Assembly (NCBI GenBank): GCA_017538365.1
Contig: JAFYIZ010000037.1
Coordinates: forward strand, 1-41,970
Direction of reading: 5' to 3'
DNA length: 41,970 nucleotides
Source: a bacterium
GTDB taxonomy: Bacteria > UBP6 > UBA1177
Below the pieces are notes generated by a model. That model saw only the letters and a list, made by a program, of their open reading frames with translations, ran no database searches and had not been told where the DNA came from. The translations under genes were made by a program, and so were the position numbers. Below are positions 1-7,488 of this stretch, one piece after another (position 1 is the first letter of the stretch; each line of letters opens with the position of its first letter).

Positions 1-1
1 C

Positions 2-214
2 GACCGCATAGAAAAACTTCCCGATGAAAATCCGACCATAGGAATCCTGCTCTGCACGAGCAAAAACGATACTGTCGTGAAAATGACTCTGCCGCAGGAC
101 AACAAAACCATTCTTCCGAAAGAATATCAGATCTATCTGCCAACATCGGAACAGTTAGTGAAAGAAGTAAACGAGGCAAAACAGATCGCAGAAGATACGA
201 AAAAACAATCATGA
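2..214 (+). CDS. C-terminal end of a DUF1016/YhcG-family PDDEXK nuclease (partial)
   Basis: The window opens inside this gene; 70 codons remain, ending in TGA at 212-214. The readable tail has the pattern of the DUF1016 (YhcG, PDDEXK-like) C-terminal domain: a DENPTIGILLCTSKND stretch, then VKMTLPQDNK and an EYQIYLP segment followed by a Glu/Lys-rich helix. In this family the domain is a predicted nuclease fold of unclear role, often sitting next to restriction-modification genes, and the next gene here is a restriction-modification protein, which fits. The catalytic core is presumably upstream of the window. The stop codon lies at the foot of an intrinsic terminator, so this gene ends its own transcript. 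The family call rests on my memory of the C-terminal consensus only. Confidence 0.65.
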   Translation, partial: DRIEKLPDENPTIGILLCTSKNDTVVKMTLPQDNKTILPKEYQIYLPTSEQLVKEVNEAKQIAEDTKKQS

Positions 215-240
215 AAAAGTCGTGACAGTCACGACTTTTT
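214..240 (+). terminator. Intrinsic terminator after the YhcG-like gene
   Basis: A perfect 12-bp inverted repeat (214-225 with 229-240) with a 3-nt loop. The upper part of the stem is GTCGTGA/TCACGAC and the lower part is A5/T5, so the T-run directly follows the GC part. It begins within the TGA stop codon. Because the A-run matches the T-run it could also work in the reverse direction. Confidence 0.85.
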
Positions 241-425
241 CCGAAATTTAATCTTACTGAATCACGTAATATTAAAATCAGTTTGACCGATCAATAAGTT
301 GTACCGCTTTTGTTGCATCCCGAATTAAATTAAGCGCTAAAATCAATCGCAAAAACGCATCGTTTTCTTCGACTCTCCTTAGATAAAAATTAGAAAATTA
401 TTCAATAAAATTAAGTGGTTATTTC

Positions 426-454
426 TTGAAAAGGTGCGGTGTTTGGGGTATGGT
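426..454 (+). promoter_or_regulatory. Putative sigma-70 promoter of the RM gene
   Basis: TTGAAA (426-431), 17 nt, TATGGT (449-454), followed by GGGGCGGTTTTGG. The expected transcription start near 460 lies downstream of an in-frame ATG at 434, which supports the later start at 497 for the RM gene. Confidence 0.5.
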
Positions 455-496
455 GGGGCGGTTTTGGTTGGAAAGCCTTTATTCGGAGGTTTTAGT

Positions 497-2944
497 ATGG
501 CACGCAAAGAAGTAAAAACCGATTTGTGGGTTCACGATTTATTAAAAGAAGCAGGAATTGAACTTGACGCTCAAGGCAGTGAAATAAAAGAAATAGATGA
601 GGCCTTAAAAACTGCTTCAAAACGTGGAACGGGCAAAGTCGGATTTCCTGAATATGTGGGCATTGTAAAAGATTTTATTATTGTAATTGAAGATAAGCCG
701 AAACTTGAAAATCATGTGAAATACGATTCAAATAAACTTGTCAGCCTTGAGACTAAAGATGTTGTTGATTTCGCCGTGAACGGCGCGTTATTTTATGCGA
801 AACATTTGATTCAGAACACGACTTATAAAAAAGTTTTTGCTTTCGGAGTTTCTGGAAATGAAAAAAATCATCGGATTACTCCGCTTTTTGTTGATGACCG
901 ATTGAATTTGTTTGACAGGCTCGAAGATGTTGAATCTTTTATCTCATTTAACGAAAAGAATATCGACGAGTATTATCTTTGCGATGTCTTGAAGGAATCG
1001 AGTGACAAAGAAAAAGAACTTGAGGAGATCTTGGCAGATGCAAAAGTATTACATGAGCATTTGAGAAACTACGGTAATATGAAAGATGAAGAAAAACCGC
1101 TTGTTGTTTCGGGAATTCTTCTTGCTTTGCGTGAGCGTGACCACGGGAATTTCAGCATTGATTCTTTAAACGGAGACACCTTTGTAACCGACGGACAGAA
1201 AATTTACAATGCGATTGAATCAAGCTTCAAGAGAACGGATTTATCGCCGATAACAAAAATTGATAAAATTCTTTCGCAATTTGCAATCATAAAAGACAGT
1301 ACAAAGTTAAACGAAAAAAACGCGACTCTTGGAGAAACCCCGCTGAAATTCTTTGCAAAGTTTCTGGATGAAAAGCTTTATAAATCAATAAAATATACTC
1401 GTTCTGCAGAAGATTATCTTGGTCGTTTTTACGGTGAATTTATGCGCTATTCCGGTGGCAGTGGTCAAACTTTAGGAATAGTTCTTACTCCACGCCACAT
1501 TACTGAACTTTTCTGCGATTTACTTGATTTGAAAACTACAGATAGAATTTTTGACCCGTGCTGCGGAACTGGCGGTTTTCTTGTTGCAGCTCTTCACACA
1601 ATGCTTTCAAAAAGTTCAAGCGAAAGTGAAAAACAGCATATTCGCAAAAATCAGCTTTATGGAATGGAACTCCGCCCGGATATGTTCACTGTAGCGACAA
1701 CAAACATGATTCTTAGAGGTGACGGAAAGAGTAATTTGCATTGTGATGATTTTATTGCAAAGAATCCAAAGCAATTGCAGACGGATTTCAGGGCAACAGT
1801 GGGGATGTTGAATCCGCCTTATTCGCAGGGAACAAAAAAAGATCCGAGCCTTTATGAAATCGCTTTTACAGAACATTTGCTAGATTCGCTTTTGCCAAAT
1901 TCTCGATGTGCGGTAATAGTTCCGCAAAGTGCGATGACTGGAAAATCAAAGGAAGAACAACAGATAAAAGAATCGATTTTAAAAAAGCATACACTCGAAG
2001 GTACGATTATGCTTCAGAAAGATACTTTTTATGGAATCGGCGTAATTCCTTGCATTGCGGTTTTTACAGCTGGAGTTCCGCACGATAAAGAGAAAGTATG
2101 CAAGTTCGTGAACTTTGAGGATGACGGTTTTAAGGTGTCTCCGCATATCGGGCTTTTGGAGACCGAGAGCGCAAAGGACAAAAAGCAGCATTTGCTTGAT
2201 GTTTGGTTTGACCGAATTGACACGCCGACAAAGTTCTGCGTAAAAACGACAATAACAGCGGAAGATGAATGGCTTCACAGTTTTTACTATTTCAATGACG
2301 AAATTCCTACGGACAAAGATTTTGAAAAGACTGTCGGTGATTATCTGACATTCGAATTTTCGATGATTATGCAGGGAAGAAAATATCTTTTTGAAAAAGA
2401 AAAAACCGAATATGCAGACATTAAATGCATAAAAATTGAAAAATTAGAATATAAGGAATGGAAAGGTTTCCGCCTTACAGATATTTTTGAAATAAAAGCA
2501 GGAAAACGACTGACTGTCGCAAATATGACAAGTGGTGATAGGCCGTTTATTGGAGCTTCTGATTCGAATAATGGAATTACGAATTTTGTGTCAAATAAGA
2601 ATAACTCTATTGATAAAAATGTTCTTGGCGTAAATTATAACGGCAGTGTTGTTGAGAATTTCTATCATCCTTATGAATGTATATTTTCAGATGATGTAAA
2701 AAGGTTTCACTTGAAAAAGTGGCAAAATAATAAATTTTCATTGTTATTTATGAAAACAATTATTTTACAACAGAGATCGAAATTTTTGTATGCATATAAA
2801 TTCAATGAAAAACGAATGAAAGCTCAGACCATAATGCTTCCTACAGATTCAAACGGTAATCCTGACTATGCATACATGGAAAACTACATCAAAAATCTTA
2901 TGGCGCAAAAATACACGGAATATCTAAATTTTAAGAAAAAATAA
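497..2944 (+). CDS. Single-chain restriction-modification protein (nuclease + N6-adenine methylase + specificity domain)
   Basis: 815 residues from ATG 497, chosen because GGAGG lies 7 nt upstream; an ATG 63 nt earlier has no ribosome site and precedes the likely transcription start. Three parts are visible. Residues ~1-150 carry a PD-(D/E)XK-like pattern (GIVKDFIIVIEDK, acidic residues and Lys at ~59-67), as in HsdR-type N-termini. Residues ~270-600 are an N6-adenine methylase: DPCCGTGGF SAM-binding motif at ~353-361 and catalytic NPPY at ~439-442. Residues ~654-815 look like an HsdS-type target-recognition half (KGFRLTDIFEIKAGKRL followed by a variable region). This order resembles type IIG/type I-like fused enzymes that cut and modify DNA themselves. 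No separate HsdR or HsdS gene is present in the window. The recognition sequence cannot be read from the protein. Confidence 0.82.
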   Translation: MARKEVKTDLWVHDLLKEAGIELDAQGSEIKEIDEALKTASKRGTGKVGFPEYVGIVKDFIIVIEDKPKLENHVKYDSNKLVSLETKDVVDFAVNGALFYAKHLIQNTTYKKVFAFGVSGNEKNHRITPLFVDDRLNLFDRLEDVESFISFNEKNIDEYYLCDVLKESSDKEKELEEILADAKVLHEHLRNYGNMKDEEKPLVVSGILLALRERDHGNFSIDSLNGDTFVTDGQKIYNAIESSFKRTDLSPITKIDKILSQFAIIKDSTKLNEKNATLGETPLKFFAKFLDEKLYKSIKYTRSAEDYLGRFYGEFMRYSGGSGQTLGIVLTPRHITELFCDLLDLKTTDRIFDPCCGTGGFLVAALHTMLSKSSSESEKQHIRKNQLYGMELRPDMFTVATTNMILRGDGKSNLHCDDFIAKNPKQLQTDFRATVGMLNPPYSQGTKKDPSLYEIAFTEHLLDSLLPNSRCAVIVPQSAMTGKSKEEQQIKESILKKHTLEGTIMLQKDTFYGIGVIPCIAVFTAGVPHDKEKVCKFVNFEDDGFKVSPHIGLLETESAKDKKQHLLDVWFDRIDTPTKFCVKTTITAEDEWLHSFYYFNDEIPTDKDFEKTVGDYLTFEFSMIMQGRKYLFEKEKTEYADIKCIKIEKLEYKEWKGFRLTDIFEIKAGKRLTVANMTSGDRPFIGASDSNNGITNFVSNKNNSIDKNVLGVNYNGSVVENFYHPYECIFSDDVKRFHLKKWQNNKFSLLFMKTIILQQRSKFLYAYKFNEKRMKAQTIMLPTDSNGNPDYAYMENYIKNLMAQKYTEYLNFKKK

Positions 2945-2965
2945 TGACGGAAACTAAATATGTCC

Positions 2966-2986
2966 AAGATTCCAAATTGGAATCTT
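2966..2986. repeat. Perfect inverted repeat after the RM gene
   Basis: Arms 2966-2975 and 2977-2986 (AAGATTCCAA/TTGGAATCTT) are exact complements around one base. There is no T-run, so as a terminator it would be weak. It sits directly before copy 1 of the 35-bp repeat; an analogous but unrelated inverted repeat precedes copy 2. Confidence 0.6.
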
Positions 2987-2988
2987 AG

Positions 2989-3023
2989 AAAACCTGCGGG
3001 CGGGCCGCCCACGCTCCGACAAA
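2989..3023 (+). repeat. 35-bp GC-rich repeat, copy 1 (left of the TA pair)
   Basis: Matches 3766-3800 in the same orientation at 33 of 35 positions. The core (GCGGGCGGGCCGCCC) is palindromic, so the element can form a hairpin. The GC-rich core stands out from the AT-rich surroundings. The two copies bracket the antitoxin-toxin pair. Confidence 0.75.
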
Positions 3024-3074
3024 AATCAATGAAAAGAAAATCGAAAAACCTCTCGCTTTTTTCAAAAAATCGAG

Positions 3075-3080
3075 TATAAT
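3075..3080 (+). promoter_or_regulatory. Putative -10 element of the antitoxin-toxin operon
   Basis: A perfect TATAAT followed by ACGGCAGTTTTTACGG, about 29 nt before the antitoxin ATG. No clear -35 hexamer is present 16-17 nt upstream, so the promoter may depend on an activator or on the nearby GC-rich repeat. Confidence 0.5.
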
Positions 3081-3108
3081 ACGGCAGTTTTTACGGATGG
3101 AGGTAAAA

Positions 3109-3351
3109 ATGAGTTTCGAAAATTTCGAACAAGCGTTGAGTTCACTCACGCAGGAGCAGCAGACGGTTGTCTACAACCTGATTGTTTCGCTCGGAAAGCT
3201 GAATTCCAAAGACGATGAAGAAACTCCTGCTCAGAAATTCCTGAAATTATCGTGGGATGGAGACGAAAACGCGGAAAAAATTCTTGAAAATATAGCTTGC
3301 AGCCGCGTCAATTCAGACCGTTTCGGAGAGAACAATGCGCTTTTTGATTGA
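3109..3351 (+). CDS. Putative antitoxin of a VapBC-type pair
   Basis: 80 residues from ATG 3109. An ATG 12 nt upstream is in frame but overlaps the GGAGG site that serves 3109. The protein is acidic and helical: an N-terminal repeat-like segment (NFEQALSSLTQEQQTVVYNLIVSLGKL), then a polar C-terminus (~residues 35-80) rich in Asp/Glu/Asn, suited to wrapping a toxin. I recognise no DNA-binding fold; the assignment as antitoxin comes from its size and from the 17-nt overlap with the downstream PIN-domain gene, the usual coupling of such pairs. Known relatives have similarly uninformative N-termini. Confidence 0.6.
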   Translation: MSFENFEQALSSLTQEQQTVVYNLIVSLGKLNSKDDEETPAQKFLKLSWDGDENAEKILENIACSRVNSDRFGENNALFD

Positions 3352-3730
3352 CACCAATATCATAATTTACCGCTTGAAAAACATGGGCAATGTAAATGCC
3401 AATTTTCTGAAATATAAAAACGAAGATATGTTTGTCTCGGTGATTTCTTACGGAGAACTTGTTTTCGGAGCGAAAAAATCGAGTGCTGTAGAAAAAAATC
3501 TGCAAACAGTCGAAGCTGTAAAATCCATATTTCCATTGATTGATGTAGATGCTGATGTTATGGACGTGTTCGGCGAGATAAAAGCTCATACGCAGAAAAC
3601 AGGCAAAGTTATTGACGATATGGATATGCTTATTGCTGCGAGCGCAATTTCGAACAAAATGACTCTCGTCACCCACAACACAAAGCATTTTGAAAATATC
3701 CCGAATTTAAAGATCACAGATTGGTTTTAA
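3335..3730 (+). CDS. vapC: VapC-like PIN-domain ribonuclease toxin
   Basis: 131 residues, the normal length for VapC. The PIN acidic residues are in place: D6 in FLIDTNI, E41 in SYGEL, D94/D95/D97 in the VIDDMDMLIAA block, and the closing THNTKHF segment at ~113-119, followed by a typical IPNLKITDW ending. PIN toxins of this type cleave RNA (tRNA or rRNA sites) using Mg/Mn when freed from their antitoxin. The start overlaps the antitoxin gene by 17 nt, so translation is probably coupled. The pair lies between two copies of a 35-bp repeat, which suggests it arrived or moves as a unit. Confidence 0.85.
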   Translation: MRFLIDTNIIIYRLKNMGNVNANFLKYKNEDMFVSVISYGELVFGAKKSSAVEKNLQTVEAVKSIFPLIDVDADVMDVFGEIKAHTQKTGKVIDDMDMLIAASAISNKMTLVTHNTKHFENIPNLKITDWF

Positions 3731-3742
3731 TATCACCATCTT

Positions 3743-3763
3743 GAAGTCAAAATTTTTGACCTC
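3743..3763. repeat. Imperfect inverted repeat after the toxin gene
   Basis: Arms 3743-3752 and 3754-3763 (GAAGTCAAAA/TTTTGACCTC) with one mismatch, 13 nt after the toxin stop and immediately before copy 2 of the 35-bp repeat. It may act as a weak terminator or as part of the repeat unit. Confidence 0.5.
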
Positions 3764-3765
3764 AA

Positions 3766-3800
3766 AAAACCTGCGGGCGAGCCGCCCGCGCTCCGACAAA
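3766..3800 (+). repeat. 35-bp GC-rich repeat, copy 2 (right of the TA pair)
   Basis: Same orientation as copy 1 at 2989-3023, with two substitutions. The core GCGGGC...GCCCGC forms a stem. The two copies enclose about 740 bp holding only the toxin-antitoxin pair and its promoter. Confidence 0.75.
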
Positions 3801-3884
3801 CCACCTGAATTTATTTGTTTCAAAAACTCAAAAGTTCCAGCAATCACTATTGAGAAATTCTGAAAAAATTATCGCACTAATTTA

Positions 3885-3912
3885 TTGATAAATCCGAAAA
3901 AAAGAGTGATAA
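3885..3912 (+). promoter_or_regulatory. Possible promoter of the thi operon
   Basis: TTGATA (3885-3890), 16 nt, TGATAA (3907-3912), followed by AGCCGCGCTGCGG. The spacing matches the better promoters of the window, but the -10 is poor. It supports the thiG start at 3954 over an in-frame start at 3885. I see no TPP riboswitch elements in the leader. Confidence 0.35.
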
Positions 3913-3953
3913 AGCCGCGCTGCGGATGCAGAGTTCGATCATTGGAGGCGATC

Positions 3954-4727
3954 ATGGATAAAAGTGACAAGCTCGTTATTGCGGGGCATGAGTTTTCGTC
4001 CCGTTTCATTCTGGGTTCCGGAAAATATTCGATGAAACTTATCGAGGCTGCGGTGAAATATGCCGGTGCTGAGATCATAACTTTAGCAGTGCGGCGCGCC
4101 AATTCCAAAGAGCACGAAAGTATTTTGGATTATATTCCGAAAGGAGTGACGCTGCTTCCCAACACTTCGGGAGCGAGAAATGCCGAAGAGGCAGTGCGTA
4201 TCGCAAGACTTGCGAGAGAACTCGGCTGCGGTGATTTTGTAAAGATCGAGATCATGCGCGACACAAAATATCTCCTTCCCGACAACGTTGAGACGGTCAA
4301 GGCGACCGAGATCCTTGCGAAAGAGGGTTTTGTCGTAATGCCTTACATGTATCCCGACCTCAACACAGCGCGCGATCTTGTCAACGCAGGTGCCGCTTCG
4401 GTCATGCCGCTCGCTTCTCCGATAGGTTCGAACAAAGGCTTGTGCACACGTGATTTCATCCAGATTTTAATTGACGAGATCGACCTTCCGATAATCGTCG
4501 ATGCCGGAATAGGCCGCCCGTCACAGGCTTGCGAAGCGATGGAAATGGGAGCCGCGGCGATAATGTCGAACACCGCTTTGGCAACAGCCGGAGATCTTCC
4601 GAAAATGGCGGACGCATTCAAACAGGCGATCGAAGCAGGCAGAAAAGCTTATCTTTCGGGGCTCGGACGAGTCCTTTCGCGCGGCGGCGCACCCTCTGAC
4701 ACACTTATCGGATTCTTGCACGATTAG
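3954..4727 (+). CDS. thiG: Thiazole synthase ThiG
   Basis: 257 residues from ATG 3954, which has GGAGGCGAT just upstream. ThiG condenses 1-deoxy-xylulose 5-phosphate, dehydroglycine and ThiS-thiocarboxylate to build the thiazole phosphate of thiamine in the cytosol. Family landmarks: the N-terminal FILGSGKY strand, the Schiff-base Lys (~K97 in DFVKIEI), the [14 protein letters not shown] stretch, and phosphate-binding [11 protein letters not shown] and AAIMSNTA loops. Length is usual for the family. It starts an operon with thiH 9 nt downstream, which would supply dehydroglycine. The sulfur carrier ThiS and its activator ThiF are not in this window and must be encoded elsewhere. Confidence 0.95.
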   Translation: MDKSDKLVIAGHEFSSRFILGSGKYSMKLIEAAVKYAGAEIITLAVRRANSKEHESILDYIPKGVTLLPNTSGARNAEEAVRIARLARELGCGDFVKIEIMRDTKYLLPDNVETVKATEILAKEGFVVMPYMYPDLNTARDLVNAGAASVMPLASPIGSNKGLCTRDFIQILIDEIDLPIIVDAGIGRPSQACEAMEMGAAAIMSNTALATAGDLPKMADAFKQAIEAGRKAYLSGLGRVLSRGGAPSDTLIGFLHD

Positions 4728-4736
4728 AAGGTAAAA

Positions 4737-5990
4737 ATGGATAACAACTATTTTGTAGATTCTGCGAAACTTTCAAAAGAGGCTCTTGCGAAAAAGCACC
4801 AGCTTGAGACTGAACCGGCGTCGCGTGCCGATATTATGGCGTATCTGCCGGGGATGGAACAGATAAATTCCGACATTGCTTCCAAGGTTTTGGCCGAAGT
4901 CGATTCCTACGATCCCGATTCATACAAGGCGGCTGATGTTCAGCGTGCACTTGACCACACGAACCGTACTATAGATGATCTGAAGGCTCTTCTTTCGCCG
5001 GCTGCAGACGCTTTTTTGGAAAAAATGGCGGAACTTTCACGCCTTGAGACGCAGAATCACTTCGGGAACACGGTTTATCTTTTTACGCCGCTCTATATCG
5101 CGAATTACTGCGAAAATTACTGCGTTTACTGCGGATTCAACTGCTACAACGACATCCGCCGCGTCAGACTCGACATGGATCAGATCGAGCACGAAATGAA
5201 GATAATCGCCGAAAGCGGAATGGAGGAAGTACTCATTCTGACTGGCGAAAGCAGGTCAATGAGCAGCGTCGAATATATCGGAGAGGCGTGCAAACTGGCG
5301 CGGAAATATTTCAGGATGGTGGGTATTGAAGTTTATCCGCTGAATGTCGATGAATACAAATATCTGCACGAATGCGGAGTTGATTATGTCACCGTTTTTC
5401 AGGAGACTTACGACAAAGTTAGGTTTGAAAAGCTCCATCTCAGAGGCCACAAAAGAGTATGGCCGTACCGCTTCGATTCGCAGGAAAGGGCTCTCATGGG
5501 CGGAATGAGGGGAGTCGCTTTCGCAGCTCTGCTCGGACTTTCCGATTTCAGGCATGACGCCCTTGCTACGGCACTTCACGCATATTTCATCCAGAGAAAA
5601 TATCCGCAGGCGGAAATCTCGCTTTCGTGCCCCAGACTGAGACCTATCATCAACAACGAAAAAATAAATCCACTCGATGTGAGTGAACGCAGACTCTGCC
5701 AGATTTTGTGCGCCTACAGGCTTTTTCTGCCGTTTGCCGGGATCACAGTCTCCTCGCGTGAGAGCAAAACATTTAGAAACGGCATCGTGAAGATCGCCGC
5801 GACCAAGATTTCAGCCGGAGTTTCTACCGGGATCGGCGACCACGAAAGCAAATACACCGGAAAAAGCGCCGATACAGCCGAAGGGGACGAACAGTTCGAG
5901 ATCAACGACAGCCGCAGCTTCAAAACAATGTATGAAGATATGTCGGATGAAGGAATGCAACCGGTGCTCAATGATTATATCTACCTCTAA
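4737..5990 (+). CDS. thiH: 2-iminoacetate synthase ThiH (radical SAM)
   Basis: 417 residues. ThiH cleaves tyrosine with a SAM-derived radical to give dehydroglycine for ThiG and p-cresol. The radical-SAM cluster motif CxxxCxxC is at C125-C129-C132 (YCENYCVYCGF). Other family marks are the LILTGES segment (~residue 165), the GGMRGVAFAALLGL segment and the C-terminal SAGVSTGIGDH glycine-rich loop. It is somewhat longer than the E. coli enzyme through its N-terminal part. Use of ThiH rather than the oxygen-dependent glycine oxidase ThiO suits an anaerobic lifestyle. It lies 9 nt after thiG and its last codons overlap the tenI start. Confidence 0.95.
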   Translation: MDNNYFVDSAKLSKEALAKKHQLETEPASRADIMAYLPGMEQINSDIASKVLAEVDSYDPDSYKAADVQRALDHTNRTIDDLKALLSPAADAFLEKMAELSRLETQNHFGNTVYLFTPLYIANYCENYCVYCGFNCYNDIRRVRLDMDQIEHEMKIIAESGMEEVLILTGESRSMSSVEYIGEACKLARKYFRMVGIEVYPLNVDEYKYLHECGVDYVTVFQETYDKVRFEKLHLRGHKRVWPYRFDSQERALMGGMRGVAFAALLGLSDFRHDALATALHAYFIQRKYPQAEISLSCPRLRPIINNEKINPLDVSERRLCQILCAYRLFLPFAGITVSSRESKTFRNGIVKIAATKISAGVSTGIGDHESKYTGKSADTAEGDEQFEINDSRSFKTMYEDMSDEGMQPVLNDYIYL

Positions 5991-6582
5991 CATCATCTGC
6001 GTCACAAACAGGTCGCTTTGCGAAGGCGATTTCTTTGAAAGAATCGAGAAAATCGCTTCATGCGGAGTGAAGGCGATAATCCTTCGTGAAAAGGATCTGT
6101 GTGCGGAAGAATACTGGATTCTGGCTGAAAAATTTGTCGGGATATGCCGTAAACACAAGGTGGAAGCGGTGCTTCATTCGTTTGCCGATGTCGCGATCGG
6201 ACTCGGCGTTCCGGCTATCCATCTTTCTCTTGAGGCTTTCAGAAATCTTGATGAAGAGAGAATGAAGCGCTTTGAAAAGATCGGCGTTTCCTGCCATTCG
6301 GTCGATGATGCGCTGGAGGCTGAAAGGCTGGGAGCGGCTTACATAACTTTCGGGCATGTTTTTGCTACCGACTGCAAGAAAGGGCTTGAGCCGCGCGGTT
6401 TGTCAGCTTTGAAAAAAGTATGTGAGGCGGTAAAAATCCCGGTCTATGCGATAGGCGGGATAAATTGCGAAAACATCGGGCTTGTCTTTGAAAACGGGGC
6501 TAGCGGCGCCTGTGTCATGAGCGGATTCATAAAGTGTGAAAGTGTTAATGATTTTATGAAAAAATTGATTGAGGCAAAATGA
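5971..6582 (+). CDS. tenI: Thiazole tautomerase TenI (ThiE/TenI family)
   Basis: 203 residues from ATG 5971, overlapping the thiH end by 20 nt; an earlier in-frame ATG at 5932 would add a tail lacking homology. ThiE and TenI share a TIM-barrel fold. ThiE couples thiazole and pyrimidine phosphates, while TenI aromatises the ThiG product. The signature here, FGHVFATDCKKGLEPRG at ~127-143, matches the Bacillus TenI version as I remember it rather than the GPVFPTxTK of ThiE. The His of the CHS motif (~H109) corresponds to the TenI catalytic His. This would give a thiG-thiH-tenI thiazole branch, with true ThiE elsewhere. A bifunctional role is possible. Confidence 0.75.
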   Translation: MIISTSNIICVTNRSLCEGDFFERIEKIASCGVKAIILREKDLCAEEYWILAEKFVGICRKHKVEAVLHSFADVAIGLGVPAIHLSLEAFRNLDEERMKRFEKIGVSCHSVDDALEAERLGAAYITFGHVFATDCKKGLEPRGLSALKKVCEAVKIPVYAIGGINCENIGLVFENGASGACVMSGFIKCESVNDFMKKLIEAK

Positions 6583-7439
6583 AAAAACTTATTAAGATCA
6601 CTTTTTTGATCGTTATTTTTCTTCTTGTTTCATGCAGTGCGAAAGAAGCTAAAAAGGTTGAAAATACAATTCCCTGCCAACGGATCGTGAGCACTGCTCC
6701 GAGTATCACAGAGACGCTTTTTGACCTCGGTCTTGGAGAAAACATTGTCGGTGTCACCGAAAACTGCATTTATCCCGAAGCGGCAAAGTCAAAACCGAAA
6801 ACAGGCAAAGCTTTTGATATAAATGTCGAGGCGGTTGCGGCGCTGAAACCAGACACCGTTTTTGTTCTCAGCGCTTACAGTGAACTTGCAGGAAAACTTC
6901 AGTCTCTCGGAATGAAAACCGTTGTTGTTGAGCAGTCTACAGTACGCGGTTTCATTGATTCGATAGATGTTTTCGGAAAAACGTGCTCTATTGAAGAAAA
7001 AGCTGCAGAATTCAAAGAAAAATTTGTTCCTTACATTAAAGAAAACGCAGCTAAAAATTCGGGAAAAAAGGTGATGATTCTTGTAGGGCGCGACTACGAA
7101 AGCAGTTCGGTAAAAGATGCATATATCGTAGGAAAAGACGGATTCCTTAATGAAATCATTGCGTTGAGCGGAGCGGAAAATGTCTATCAGGGGGATATGC
7201 CTTATCCGAAAATCCAGCTCGAAGGAATAATCGCGCTCAATCCCGACATTGTTATTGACGTCATCACCGCTTCAAATCTCACACCGGAAAAGCTCGAATT
7301 TTTGAAAAAAAGCTGGTCAGAAACTGACATAAATGCGGTTAAAAACGGCAAAGTCTTTGTTAAAACCGAAGATTTCTGGAGTCTTCCCGGACCTCGTTTT
7401 GTCAAAATCATCGAAGAAATAAAAAATATACTGGAATAG
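6579..7439 (+). CDS. BtuF/FepB-like periplasmic substrate-binding lipoprotein
   Basis: 286 residues. A short Lys-rich start, hydrophobic segment and lipobox LVSC (C19) mark a lipoprotein exported by Sec and cut by signal peptidase II. The mature part has the two-lobed, helical-backbone fold of cluster A-II binding proteins: QRIVSTAPSITETLFDLGLG near the N-terminus, the VGVTENCIYP segment typical of BtuF-like proteins, and LNPDIVID in the C-terminal lobe. Family members bind cobalamin, iron-siderophores or haem. Its ATG overlaps the tenI stop by 4 nt (ATGA), placing it in the thi operon. No permease or ATPase is adjacent, so the ligand is unknown; a thiamine precursor is possible but unsupported. 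Confidence 0.8.
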   Translation: MKKLIKITFLIVIFLLVSCSAKEAKKVENTIPCQRIVSTAPSITETLFDLGLGENIVGVTENCIYPEAAKSKPKTGKAFDINVEAVAALKPDTVFVLSAYSELAGKLQSLGMKTVVVEQSTVRGFIDSIDVFGKTCSIEEKAAEFKEKFVPYIKENAAKNSGKKVMILVGRDYESSSVKDAYIVGKDGFLNEIIALSGAENVYQGDMPYPKIQLEGIIALNPDIVIDVITASNLTPEKLEFLKKSWSETDINAVKNGKVFVKTEDFWSLPGPRFVKIIEEIKNILE

Positions 7440-7453
7440 TTTTTCAAAACTGC

Positions 7454-7459
7454 TATTTT
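7454..7459 (+). promoter_or_regulatory. Possible -10 element before the prenyl synthase
   Basis: TATTTT followed by ACGGCGTTTTGATTTTTGCGG, the same CG-then-T layout seen after other -10 elements here. The -35 region (TGGAAT at 7432-7437, 16 nt) is poor, and it overlaps the stop of the preceding gene. Confidence 0.35.
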
Positions 7460-7488
7460 ACGGCGTTTTGATTTTTGCGGAGGCTGAA

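Noticed and set aside
434-496. Upstream start of the RM gene at ATG 434
   Set aside because: It has no ribosome site and lies between the promoter hexamers; ATG 497 has GGAGG and begins the conserved ARKEVKTD sequence.
3731-3953. TPP riboswitch before thiG
   Set aside because: None of the conserved TPP-aptamer segments (CUGAGA and the later ACCUGAUCUGG-like part) can be found in the leader.
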